From Prostheceraeus crozeri (Eukaryota; Platyhelminthes; Polycladida; Euryleptidae): a stretch of 64,000 nt of DNA. Below, piece by piece: positions 33,242 through 45,142 of this stretch (its first letter is position 1; every line of letters starts with the position of its first letter). Location: assembly GCA_907163375.1 (NCBI GenBank), contig CAJQUW010016110.1, forward strand, positions 434,001 to 498,000, given 5' to 3'. The notes beneath the pieces were generated by a model that was given only the letters and a program-made list of their open reading frames with translations, had not been told where the DNA came from and made no database searches. The translations under genes were made by a program, and so were the position numbers.

Positions 33242-35115
33242 TTAACCCATTTAACGCCAGTGTAACGTTTTTGTTACAGCACTTTTCGGAATCTGCTGTC
33301 TTCTCCAGCTTGCGACATATGATACAAGATTTTGATTACCATACATTATTTATCACATTTTCAGGTAAACAATCGCCAATTCAAAATTTATCACTTTTTA
33401 GTGCTTATATTTTATCACGAAATTAGACAAAAAATGGGCTTAAAATCTAATTATATACTGAAAGACTTAGTGTTTGAACGTCCACATGTAATTTACTGTC
33501 AATGTCATTTGCGTGATCTCATTATCCATCAAATACCGAAAATAGCAATCAATACTTGCTCGGATATTCATTCATGACATTGCACGCAATTTTTTTGAAC
33601 CGTGACGTTTTAGTTACACTGGCGTAATATGATATACAAATGTTAAATACAGCAACAATATAAATGAAGCAAATGGTGGTGAGTACTATCAATTTTCTTT
33701 AAAACTCATGTTTGGTGAGTACTGAAAACGAACAATTTCATTGGAATATTGCATTCTTAGTGTATTCTATGAGTCTGTAATGCTTGTTGCTATTTATAGT
33801 CTATGGCTTTCCCGTCACAAAACCAACCGAAGTCAATTGCCGTAGTAATTTCCTCAACATTAGACTTGTTAGCTCATGTACAGAAGCAAGTCAAAGAGAG
33901 ATCAAATCTCAAGCATTTCCTCGTATAGCTTAATCATAAACATTGCAGGGTACCAGTTCGCATGGGCATAGAATACAAAGATGTCCTCCGACTCGAGCAA
34001 TTTCAATCCAAAACTTCTTTGGCTGTAGACGATGCGTCTCTCCCTACAAGGGCACGGAAGAGGCCCGAGATGGCCCAAACTGGTTTAAAATATCTATAAA
34101 GGCTTAACTTGATTATATCAACCTGTGTAGCTATCTGAAGACAATACCCAAGCTGTTGCTAACTATGGATAAAGAAGTTACTGAAATATGCAATAGGCCT
34201 AATGCCGACGATCACGGTATATGAATGTTGCCACAAAACCTCCATAAGTAAATGCTTCATCAGAGTTTTGAGACGATGATGAGTTTATGTGTCTCAGAGG
34301 TAAGTCTCTCAAACGATATCTCGGAGGTTAGTGAAATCGTAAGGCAGTATGAGATTGCAACGAAAGATGATTTGAATGATCATTTCAGTAAACAGAAAAA
34401 GCAGTCAACATAATGGCAAATATCGGTTATTTCCATTGTCTCAGATAGATGCATCCATTTTCTGGATGCATTTCAAGGCAAGAAACTTTATGAGATGCTT
34501 GATACGCATGCTGATGGTCTTATCGACCTCAGTGACAGAAACCAGTGACTACCCGGGACAAAAGAATTGTTTAGGCCTACATAATACTAAACAATCTCAA
34601 ATGCGTTCATTTCTTGATTTTCTTTATTTTTGTGGACATTGCGAATGACCGAGGCGTCTCCAACTCTACCATGAATTTGGAGTCGATGCAGAAAGAGAAT
34701 CAAATTCTCGACATGAATTTTGAAATATAAAAACTTGTACTCATTTCAACGATAATGACTTCACAGCAAACAGCAACGACAAGTAGCATAAAGCAGGCCT
34801 TTGATTAAATTTGCTAATTCACAGTTTTGACAAATACCTCTGAAATATGATGGAGAGCTTTTATGATGACAAATTACCTCGGCGGGAATTGTTGGAGCAA
34901 TTCATAGGCTACATTTGAAAGAAACATGCTTTTGTATATTTTGACATCATATGACGCCATCGTAACGAAATCGTTACGGCTTTAATTTCTAAGATAGGGT
35001 TATTGTAATGAACTGGTCATCATATATTATTCTTAATTATAACATTCTGAAATACTTACCACCGTTTTTATAGAAAATTTGCCAATATTTATATAGGCGG
35101 CCTTAAATGGGTTAA
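33242..35115. mobile_element. TTAA-flanked element without transposase
   Basis: TTAA (33242-33245 and 35112-35115) brackets 1866 bp whose ends match as inverted repeats, CCCATTTAACGCC at left and CCCATTTAAGGCC (minus strand) at right. Both features are hallmarks of piggyBac-type transposons. Inside is the motif ACGCCA-TGTAACG-N5-GTTACAGC at 33254-33280, an inverted near copy at 33600-33626 (GTTTTAGTTACACTGGCG) and a direct one at 34952-34980 (CGTAACGAAATCGTTACG). No transposase domain was recognised in the interior (small frames only), so it is probably non-autonomous. Confidence 0.75.
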
Positions 35116-35119
35116 GCTG

Positions 35120-36280
35120 TTCTGTTGAAAATCATCTTTTAAAGCCCAGTGGGCCCTGATAAATCCCGTGGCATAGGATAGGCCTGGAAATAAAAAAACT
35201 CATCCCATGGGCATCCTTGTGTATTTTCATGTGCAACCTTGCATCCTGCCACTTACCAAGACTCGTGCTTAATACAACTTCATTGATTATATCTTTAGTT
35301 GAAAGCTTCATAAACATTCAAAGCAACATCTTGCATGAATAGCAAGCACATGTTATTCAATCAGTTTAGTCACCTACTGAAAGTCTTGATATCCAACATC
35401 CAAATTTTCTCACGTATCAGAAGACCGCATCAAAGCCGTCACGAACTGGGTGATAAAAAGTAATTTCATAATATTTTTCTTGATGTCCTTTCCTCTGAAA
35501 ATTTGATCCTTCCTTATCACAAATGACACCTCAACTTAATGAATAAAGATCCGCAAGCATGGAATCTCATGGGAAAATGTCTCCTAATATCAAAAACTAT
35601 TGCTTGAGATACGAAGATGACGGACGTCTCTGACAATGGAATATCGGTTAAGGAAATTCTTACACTCATGGCGGCGGCACTATGCGATTTCCATTCGAAC
35701 CAGCTCAGGGCTATGTAATATTGACACACGCTTCTCTAGCGCGGAAACATGCCGCAACCGAAGTGCGTTTCATGTAAAGGCACTTTACATTATTCCTTCA
35801 CATTATTTTTAGCACAACATAGCACTCGTAGAAACTCTTCGATAATTGCGAAAGTGCCCCAAAAATTTTCAACTTCTTTGATTTTGAGTCGTAAGAGGAG
35901 TTTTTTAACTAATATTTCAAACTGAATGCTTGTCATTAGAAGACTCTTGAAACGCGTCAAACGCTTTGTGAAAAATGAGATTTAACACCTCTAACTCTCA
36001 AAAGAAACAGCCTTTTGAAGTAACCGAAACTACCATCATTTAAGTTAATGGCATCATTAGAGGATCTCACAATTCACACTCAACCGAGGCTTCATCTGAC
36101 AGGCGGTATGTGATGTGTCACTATTATGCTGCACTGCGATTGTCAAATTTTCAATCAATCAAATTCGAATTCAAATTTAAATAATGAATAAAACATTGAC
36201 GAAACTGAAACACAAGAATAAAAAATAAAAGACTCTGTGAAACGATTCGTGACCGAAATTTCAGTTTGACAAGAAAACTC
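35120..36280. other. Intergenic, nothing recognised
   Basis: No gene or repeat could be assigned. 35500-35760 is slightly GC-richer but has no family resemblance. Confidence 0.5.
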
Positions 36281-36284
36281 ATTT

Positions 36285-36865
36285 TCGTAGATGAGTTTCA
36301 ATTTTATTTGTGCGGTAAATAAAGCAAATGTATTGTTCATTTCTAGTATAACGCTAACCCCAATGAGATCATCGAATCGACGAACAATCAACCATCCCTG
36401 ACAGTGCGGGCGGCTATTGCATATGGATATCACGGTGTTCAGAGGGATTCGATGAATGGTGAACGAAACTGTAAAATTCTTAAGGAGACGGTTATCCCAA
36501 GCATGTCTCGCCCAGTATGAAATGGATGGCATTTCCAGCAAGATGGAGCCGATCACCGCAATATTGCTCAGCAGTGCTTGAGCTATTGAACAATCACTTT
36601 TTAGGAAGTTGTATTGGGCGACGAGGAGCCATCGAATGGCCCGAACGCTCACTTGACTTAACTCTACTTGATTACTGGTCATGGTCTCACATTCAGACTC
36701 AATTTTATTAGCTCTTTAGTCTTCTATATCCAAATCTTCAGGCACTACAACGAAGAATTGAGGAAGAAATGGAAAAGTACTTTTGTCGATGCTTCGCGAT
36801 TCTCTGGGAGCTATCCTGAAACGCTGCGACAAATGCTTGGATATTAATGGTGAACTGTTTGAGTT
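36285..36865 (+). pseudogene. Mariner-like transposase relic
   Basis: Scattered over several frames, the plus strand gives LIFVDEFQFYLCG (first catalytic Asp region), NPNEIIE, then HFQQDGADHRN (second Asp), GRRGAIEWPERSLDLTLLDYW (third catalytic position, Asp in LLDYW), and RCDKCLDINGELFE at the end. This order and these motifs (FQQDGA...WP.RSpDLtplDf) are those of mariner-type transposases common in invertebrates. The N-terminal half is missing and there are at least two stops and frameshifts. No terminal repeats found. Confidence 0.8.
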
Positions 36866-36869
36866 TATA

Positions 36870-39800
36870 TTGTAGCCTGCGGTTTTATACTTTCATGATG
36901 GAAAGATTGTCAGTTTCCTGTATTTTTTGTACTCGCATTTAAATTCATAGATTTTTCATTTGGATTAGCTGAAGGAAAGTGCCATTTTCATTAATATGTC
37001 TCAATCAGTGAATAATTTCTATTAAATGAGAAGAAAAATTGGTAGATAAAAATGTAATCATTTTTCATGTTGTTTCATAAGTCTATAAGCTGTCAAATGA
37101 CGAACGTTCTATTAAAATTATATAGCTTATCCCATTCTTGTTGCCAAAGCGCTGAATCAAGATACCGGAATTGAAATTCAGCTTATGCTTTCAAGATACC
37201 GGGTTGTGCATTCAACTTACATTGTACCTATCGACAACATTTAAGTTAACACTAGAGGACGCAATATCTATGTATTAGGAATCAAAATAACAATTCAATC
37301 AATCATGATACCAATTTTTCCTTTCATTATGATTTGCGCTCCTCGATATTTAAAGCGGATACTTAGGGCAGTCATTCAGTTTTTGATGTTGAATATGCCG
37401 TTGGAACATAAATCGCATCTCCAATGTGGACCGAAGGCGTCTTGTTGACGCGCATGAAAACAGCGATGACTTCATAGCTCTTGACACTCTCTCCATATTA
37501 ACAGAGACAATACCAGAAGTATTATACGAGTCTGGAGAAATGAAGGGAAGTATTGAAAGAAGGGCGCAAAGTGGTCAGAGAAGCTGTCGTGTAGATGACG
37601 AAATGCTGAGTACAACACTTGAAATCGCAAGGGAAGAACCATTTTCAACTCTAACATGTCTCTATTTATGGCATTTTTATACTTATTAGTATTGGGAGAG
37701 GAAAATTTTTCACAAATGAAATTTCATTTTCAAGTTATCGCTGTTGCTTTTTCGGCCTACATTTACTGATTTGGTTTCATTTCAGGGTTTAGACGATATA
37801 TCACAAAGATAATCAATGACTTTCTTAATATGTGAATCTTTATGCATACTTACCGATGTTTATCTGCAACAATAACATGGGTTGTCATGGCGTTTTCATT
37901 ATCTTTAACAGCAATTCGGCCAAGCTACCAGTTACGAAGAATGCCGTATCTTTGCATGCTATTGGAGAATTGTGCCCTAAAAGTAAAACCATAATCATTA
38001 AAATGAAAAATCTGATTTTGAGTTTTAAGTGAATGTTGGATCATTACATTATTGAGTGCATCAAACTCGGAAGTACATGTAAATCCATTTTATGCAACAA
38101 CATTTGTCAAAAAACGTGTCTTTTGTTAGTAAAATCTTTAGTTCTGGACCGATTTTCATATCTTTTTTTCACCTTGATCCTTAGGATATCCTCTTTTCGG
38201 TCATGATAAATTCAAATTAATCTAACAAAGTTTTCTTCATGAAATATTTACCTCAAGGCAGAAAAAGTGCCAAAAATGCCTGTCACAAGCATAGACACTA
38301 TATCTTCGGGAAGAAATTTCGTTGTGATCTTCTTTAATTATGCATATGAAGTCATGTATCATGTGAAAGCGCATGAACTGCAGTTTTAACCCGACTATAA
38401 TTCATGATTTCATTTACATTGATTTGGGATATTTTTTCAAATAGCCTTTGTCCTCCAAAAACTGTCTTCTGACCGATACCATTTTTTTGTATTCTGACCG
38501 CTGCACATTTCGCAACTTAGAAATTATAACATTCCTTATACGACAAAATACATCATTTATGAGTAGTCGTGAGTTGTCGCATCAAAGGGAAAAAATCAAC
38601 TATGGATCCTCACAATTGAAGAATTGTGAATTTTAAAAAATGACCTGTGTTCTTTTGAACAGACTTTTTTGATTTTTCTCACAATTTCAAATTGTTGCTG
38701 AAACAACATTTTTATCCGGATCTCGTGAAAGCTCACAGAATCATCAAGAACCATAATGTTATCATGCATGCGAAATTTTGTTTGAATTGACTGGATGATT
38801 ATCATTTTCAAAATCTCGCAAAACTGCAGAAAATGTCCATCTGACCGAGACCACAAAATTATCGGTCAGACACCTGGTAATATATAGTACAAATACAAAA
38901 CTTGTGAAAGTACTCATTTGGTGTGGTCGCCACTATGATTTTCGGATTCAGCGTGAAAAATTGATCATATATGGAAATTTTCAAAGAAAACGAAGTTGCA
39001 AAGTTGAAGACACAAAAATTGTCGAAAATGCTGTGATATAAAATGGATTTACCCATCTACATAAACAAATAATCTTTGACCCTTCATAACTTGCAAGACA
39101 ACTGAAATCACAAGTTAGTAATTGTTGTTTTACTGATGTTGGGTGACAATCTACGAATTAAAAATGATAAGGTCGTGCGCGAATTTAGGAAGAAAATGTC
39201 AGTAGCTCCCACATTAATTAGTCATCTTTGATAATTGGTTTTTCATTGCAACATAACTTTGCAAATTTGGTATTTTTAGTCAAAGTCAAATGAACAATTT
39301 AATGGAATTTCTTATACACTTACAAATGAGTTTATAAGTAGCATGTGCATCCTTTGAAACGCAAAACATCATTTCTTTATTTCATTTTTGATAATTTCAT
39401 CTCTACAAGCACAGTTTACAAAGCAGAATACAACAATGATGCTGAAATCCAATAAAACCTCCGGGAACGTTAATCGCTCATGAAAAAGTAAATTCCTTGA
39501 AATGCTGAGTGCTCGCTGTCAAACTTGTTTTGACAAACTTTTCAACAGTCGATTGTGGTAATCTCGTTGAGATCGTATGCTTCATTCTCAGACACACCCA
39601 TTGTTTCGGAAGCAATTCTGTCCAAACAAGGAAGATCATTGCTATCGCCATTTTGAGCAGTCTGCAAGGAGAGAAGAAAACATGTTTGGGTTGATTATTC
39701 GTGTGTCTATTGTGCTTGAATTTGGATCTTTTTCAAATTGCAATGTCAAACTTGGGTAGACTTTGCTTCTAGATAGAAATTAAGAAACCAATGAATAATG

Positions 39801-41340
39801 ATCTTGCACAAATTTGCACTTGTGTTTTTATCTTAGATAAGGATGCATTGCCGCATGTAGAAAAGAGCGAATATTTAACCCCGGAAAACACGGTATAATA
39901 AATAATGGTAGAAAATCACTGATGCAACAGTTTCCAAAATTGCTTATTTGCTTATTCTTACTTTAATGAAATGATGTTTTGAAATTTGAAAATATCTAAG
40001 TGCCAATTTGGACATAGGTCACCAGCAACAAATCGGGTTCTCGTGGTAGTGAAACCCCGGAAATTTCCATAAAAGAAAAGCTTATTGATGCTCTTCGAAA
40101 TTGCTTGTTCATGCATCACAACTTCGGTGAAATGACATGTCGTGAATAAAATGAAGAGACTTGCTATTCTACAATGCATACACCACTTGTGGTTGATTTA
40201 GAATTCCGAAACTACATTTACTACTTACAAACTGCTCAAAAAATTTACGCACATCAACATCGATACGACTTAGCAGTGGTGAAAACAGTCACGTCCTGTC
40301 ATTAAGCAATTAAGTAGTCTAATAATACATACTAAATTATCATTTAATTCATCACTTGGTCTCAATACATTGAACAGTTTGAATTCAAAAGCTGAGATGC
40401 AGTAGGCTTATTTGCACTGTGTGCATATCAATCTGACCTTTGCTTTTCAAAAAGAAATGTAGGCCTACTACGTTGCATTTGCATCAAAAAGTCATGAATA
40501 CAAGGAAATTAGATTTTTATAAATCGAATAAGTAATTTTGTCTTTTGAAATGAATTATTTTTTTCTACTAAAGAAACCCAATGAGTGACATCACAGGTGT
40601 CCCACCAATATTCAGGAGCCTCTCCTGAAGTAAGGATTCGATGTAGAAAGTTCTCCTTTGGTACATACATACCTTAAAACATTGTCGGATTACATGCCAA
40701 GTCTAGTTTTACGTATAATCATCTTTCTTCAAAGGCGCATTGGACAGGGAGAAATATTTACGAAAATAAAAATATAAAAGATAAAGCGATTACCAGATCC
40801 TTTACAAGGTTTAGGTGCAAAAAGACTCCATAAACTCATCGTCTTTAGTGGTGATTTTTGCCCTTGAACATCATTATTTTTGTAGGTCACCACTTAACCA
40901 TTGGGCTTTCAGGGGTTAATTTGTTATTTTCACTTTCTTTCGGTAGCCCCTGAACTTGGACGGATTCTGCACGCGCCTCTATATTACTTTCTGACACGAT
41001 CAGATAAGATGTCTTTACATCTTTAGCTTCTTGACGTATCCATAACTTTCATACTCTATAACCTGATACTAAAATCATAATTTTAACCTGTAAAGGCAAT
41101 TGAAAGGATGTGCATTACACTTCAAATGATACGCAACATTACACAATTTACACATGCACATAACTTAATAAGGATAATGTGAATTAAGTCCTGAATGCGA
41201 CTGAAAATCAATCCTACAGGCAAACCATGTAAGGTCAGCATTTCAATAAAATCACATAAATAGGACATAAGTGAACAATTGGCAGCTCTAAAACTTACAA
41301 ATTTTCACGTACAAATCTCCGGCACAAAGGTGCACAACAC
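36870..41340. other. AT-rich intergenic DNA, no gene recognised
   Basis: Several short open frames, including a soluble-looking 87-codon frame at 37426-37689 (plus), match nothing I know. No repeats beyond one TAGGCCTA near 40461. Confidence 0.5.
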
Positions 41341-41341
41341 T

Positions 41342-41470
41342 CAATTTTCTACATCCGCGTCCACAACTGCGTCCCCAAAATCCAGAATGAATCATCCGCA
41401 TCCACAACAATTCTGAATTTTCGATACACATCCGCATCCGCATCTGCGCTGTATCCGCACCGAATTCTGA
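41342..41470 (+). repeat. Dispersed ATCCGC-type repeat, copy 3
   Basis: Dense in ATCCGC/GTCCAC/CATCTGCG units (CATCCGCATCCGCATCTGCG). Related to the stretches at 145-235, 30263-30380 and 44994-45095. Confidence 0.6.
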
Positions 41471-41659
41471 ATAGTAAAAATCTTTCCATTCTGGGACTCG
41501 TTCAGATTCAGATCATCTTTAGGGCCATTTGTGATTTTGTGGATTTTTGCAAATATAGGCTATATGCCCAATAAGTGATGGCAGCAAACGGGAGGATAAG
41601 ATACACTCGTATTCGAGAAACATTGAATTTCTGCAAAACCTTTTAACAGAAAGAAAAAC

Positions 41660-41704
41660 GAGTTTTTGACTCGACGTTTCGGGTCCAGACCCATCTTTAC
41701 AGAG
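41660..41704 (-). ncRNA. Hammerhead-ribozyme-like tail of Penelope element
   Basis: The minus strand reads CTCTGTAAAGATGGGTCTGG, then ACCCGAAACGTCGAGTC. GGGTC-TG-GACCC can form stem II, followed by the GAAAC core and GTC. CGAGTCAAAAACTCG makes a further hairpin. Penelope-like elements are known to carry hammerhead motifs. The CUGAUGA core is altered here, so it is at best a degenerate ribozyme. Confidence 0.4.
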
Positions 41705-41758
41705 TTGAAACAGGCGCATGTGACAGGCTACTTCAACATGTAAAAGCTGAATAAAAAT

Positions 41759-42080
41759 CTATATGTCTCGACCAGAAAGCTCATGACGACCATTCATTGA
41801 TGGACATCTGTCCTGAATCATGCGAGCTTCTATAAAAGTAGTGTCCACCGTACTTTGCGCTCTCTGAAGGATATTCACATCTAAATCATCAATGTCAATA
41901 GCAGTACAATCACAAAGATGCACTGTCAATGCACTCTTACTGTCCTTATTCATAATACTCCGCTTTTGTTCTTGATGCCTAATTTTAGAAGATCGTGAAG
42001 TTTTACCTCTGTAACTAGCATTGCATATGCGACATTTAAACTGATGAACAACATCATAACTATTATAATTTACTTTTTCA
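41759..42080 (-). pseudogene. Penelope-like GIY-YIG endonuclease remnant
   Basis: The minus strand gives YDVVHQFKCRICNASYRGKTSR (read in two parts: YDVVHQFKCRIC and NASYRGKTSR), then KIRHQEQKRS, ALTVHLCDC, VNILQRAQS and FIEARMIQDRCPSMNGRHE. This matches the GIY-YIG module of Penelope-like elements: the degenerate GIY/YIG pair, a conserved Arg, and the catalytic Glu followed by I..kPs.N. The frame from 41953 is clean; the N-terminal part lies in an overlapping frame. It would nick the target DNA. Confidence 0.8.
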
Positions 42081-42303
42081 GGTTATGGCGACTATCTAGA
42101 CAATGGGACAATGTAGAACTAGTAGTATTAACAAGACGAACATTAAGATTATATTTGCGAATTAGAGAATTAATTTTTCTTTTTAAACTATCGTTAAGAA
42201 AAGGCATAGATGAATTAATATTTTTGTTTGCACTGGAATGACGTTTCCTATTCTTCGATTTCCGTTTAAAATCTTTTTCTTTGAAATCGCTTTTCTTAAG
42301 CTT

Positions 42304-42800
42304 TTATTTAGCATTATGAACTGTTTCAGCTTTATCTGCTAACGTACTGCATCTTTCGTTGGCTGTGTTCAGAGTATTTTCAACGAAGTTGCTTTTAACA
42401 TGACGTGGAATCCAGCTGTCTTTGCGTAGAGAGTTATCCGAGGTTAATGGCTTACTAAAATGCCTGTAACAAACACAATCGTTTCTAATCGGAATACTCA
42501 AGTCTAGAAAGCTTCGATAATATTTTGGAATTTCTAAAGTAAATTGGGCATCTTTACTGTATTTATATTGTTGAATATGTTGAGAATTTTATAACTATCT
42601 TGATGAGAATGGACCCATAATGATGTCATCAATATACCGTTTGAAAATCATAGGTGAAATATTATTTTTTTCAATTCTTTTAAGGCTGTGATTTCCATGT
42701 AGTTCATGGAAATGGCGGCGAAGGGGAGCATAATATGTGCCCATAGGGACTCCAACAACTTGGAGATATGTTTCATCAACATACTGTATCTCAATTGTAG
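42304..42800 (-). pseudogene. Penelope-like RT, C-terminal part
   Basis: From about 42800 downwards the minus strand reads YLQVVGVPMGTYYAPL (RT motif B region), then FKRYIDDIIMGPF with the catalytic Asp pair, then FLDLSIPIRNDCVCYRHFSK and SWIPRHVKSNFVENT, the conserved part after RT (FLDl...k..s....P.H.k...). The last 65 codons form a clean frame to 42304. Stops near 42585 break the part between. Penelope RTs prime on target DNA ends; this copy is inactive. Confidence 0.8.
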
Positions 42801-42809
42801 CTCACAAGG

Positions 42810-44990
42810 GTCCAATCAACAAGCAAATAAGCCCATGCAAAACTTAAAATGGCAATCTTAGACTAAGATATACATGTATGTATACTAGCAAATTAACCCA
42901 CTATCTTTTGGGATCGGTTTTCTGCACATGAATTGTTATCATTATTGGTAGTAGTGGTATAAAATAGCCTCTTTAGACATTTTGAATCATTAAAGCATAA
43001 AGACCACTGCTATTGAACTTAGAAATCTCACTTCTAAATGTAAATAGGCCTGTTCACGTCGACATAACTTGTTGCATGAACCAACACCCACAGCTACTGC
43101 CATCGGCAATCCGAATCTAGGCCTCCTTACTTATCATAACGACTGCTCGCAACAGACATCCAGTACAGTTATTCTCACTTAGTTATATGACTACGTACTT
43201 GTGAACCTTTCACTTATTTTTGTCTAACTTACATGTATATATTATTTTTAGTAGACGTATTCAAAAGCATGGATTGGAAATCCTACAAACCAAGTATCTT
43301 ATACAGTCCGTTTCATAAAAAGTGGATCATCCTAAAATTTGACTAAATAAAACATAAGTATGATACAGAAAGCATTTTTATTTCATTCCATTCCCCCTAA
43401 TCCCCTCGTGTATATAAAAAAGTTATTAATCTGATGATACATGATACACGTAACGGTTCTTAAGAAGCTTGTAAATATTTAGTGCCCTACCCTTATGGTC
43501 AACAATTGTTAACCAATTCGTCTATTGATGATTTTGATGATATGATTGATTTGATGATTGACTCTTCTTTCTCCACTCTCTCTTTTATCAAGTAACCGTA
43601 AGTTTGATACGCCATCTGAGGTAGGTAAGTAACGACGAAAAGTTACGTTTTTTTATACTCCTATATACTTTTTACTGGGGATTCAGAGAGATGTCCCAGG
43701 CTGCAAGATAATGTCCCAAAAGTTGACTCTAACTTTCTATAGACAGCATAAGCTACTCCTGACACGTACCTAGGCAGCCATCATAAAAGTTAATCTGTCA
43801 TTGGCCAACCAAGTTTTCGATTTCATTGGCCATGTTCTTCAACATTCAGTAAAACATTCACATACCATTTCAGATTTCATGGTTCCCTTGCGTATTGTGA
43901 CATTGGGAGCGGCCATTGTCCGACACGTTATTGACACATTTTGCCTTTGTAATGCGATCTCGTTATTGTTCATTTGTGCCCTTTGTATTGTTTTCACAAC
44001 AGTCCTAGCTCAAATCTCAAAGAAAATGCTCAGTGAAGTTAACGAAACACCAGAAAGCTAGAAGTATGTTATATGGTTTGAAGTCAGTCCAGTTAATGTT
44101 TAGTGTTGATTTAATTTTTTTGATTGCTGGCTATGATTGCTCGATTTCTGATTTTTCTTTATTTTTTATTTTTTTGGGCTTGCTTGGCTTATTTGGTTGT
44201 ACAGCATATTACAACACAACAAATTTAATGTAATTTTATTATGATTGAGTTTTATTTTTATTGACAAAGATCAAATAGAATTCAAATTATCTACAATTTT
44301 TTTTTGAAACAGACAAAAACAACTCTTGAAATTCCCAACAATGATATTCAATAATTTTATTAGACAACGACATATCTCCAATCCAGAAGGCAATTCGTTC
44401 AAGTTTGGCGGAGTAGAACAAAGTACTTGCAACCTTTTTAAGAGCACCTGAAACTTCTTGCATATCGCAGCCTTGCTGAGCTCAGCTTTAGACCCACCTT
44501 TGCGCGAAATGACATTAATAAAGTGTTGTCTGTATTTATCTGGGTGTATATTGAATGATCAAAACTTCAAAGTCATTCGTGTCACAGTGCAGCCTACCTA
44601 CATATAATGTATATAGGGCCTATGCACTCAGTCTAACTTGAGCGTACTGGTACAGTATAAATAAAGTTGTTGTAAGTAAAAAACAAGTGCAAGTTCCAAT
44701 CGCGAGAGCGCGCTTTATTACCGGACATCAACATTTAGGCTATATGTAGAAATGATTACATATCAGTTACATCAGTCAAAGCAAATTGATCAAAATGTCA
44801 TGTCATAGAAAGTGCGTAATCGAATCAAGGTCACTAAGCACAAACTGGTCGTACAGCGAGAGCCGGTTACAATAGAAATTACACAGTAGTGTGATGGAAG
44901 CGAAGAATGAAGAACGGAAAAACAAACAGGATAACACTCACAGTTGTGAGATTGCTGGAGCTTGTGTTATTTTATCATGCCCAGACAGCA
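42810..44990. other. Intergenic; two hydrophobic open frames of doubtful status
   Basis: 43801-44061 (86 codons) and 44033-44233 (66 codons), both plus strand, would encode hydrophobic peptides with one or two possible membrane segments, but they match no family I know and lie in AT-rich sequence. No repeats recognised. Confidence 0.4.
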
Positions 44991-44993
44991 AAA

Positions 44994-45095
44994 TGTGGAT
45001 CGTTCAATTTGTTGATTGAGTCTTCTATCCGCAACATTTAAAATCTTCGATCCACATCCGCAAGATGCCAAATTTCAGTATCTACGTCTGGATGA
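44994..45095 (+). repeat. Dispersed ATCCGC-type repeat, copy 4
   Basis: GTTCAATTTGTTGATTGAG, TCTTCTATCCGCAACATT, AATCTTCGATCCACATCCGC and AAGATGCCAAATTT align with the minus strand of 30263-30380. A small open frame starting at 45065 runs from this repeat into the insert at 45166. Confidence 0.75.
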
Positions 45096-45142
45096 GGGTT
45101 GTCCTCCTTTGTTCTTGCGCGTCAAATGAAATATTAGTCACC

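Larger units (their letters stand above)
41480..42800 (-). mobile_element. Penelope-like element, 5'-truncated
   Basis: Read on the minus strand, the segment gives an RT fragment with the GVPMG and RYIDD motifs, a linker, then a GIY-YIG endonuclease remnant, the domain order of Penelope-like retroelements. It ends with a hammerhead-like tail near 41660-41704. The upstream RT region is absent and several frameshifts and stops are present. Confidence 0.82.

Noticed and set aside
36155..36682. 175-codon minus-strand open frame
   Set aside because: It overlaps the mariner relic on the opposite strand and matches no family.
43801..44233. Hydrophobic open frames that might be small membrane proteins
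   Set aside because: Hydrophobicity follows from T-rich sequence; no conserved motif or signal of coding.
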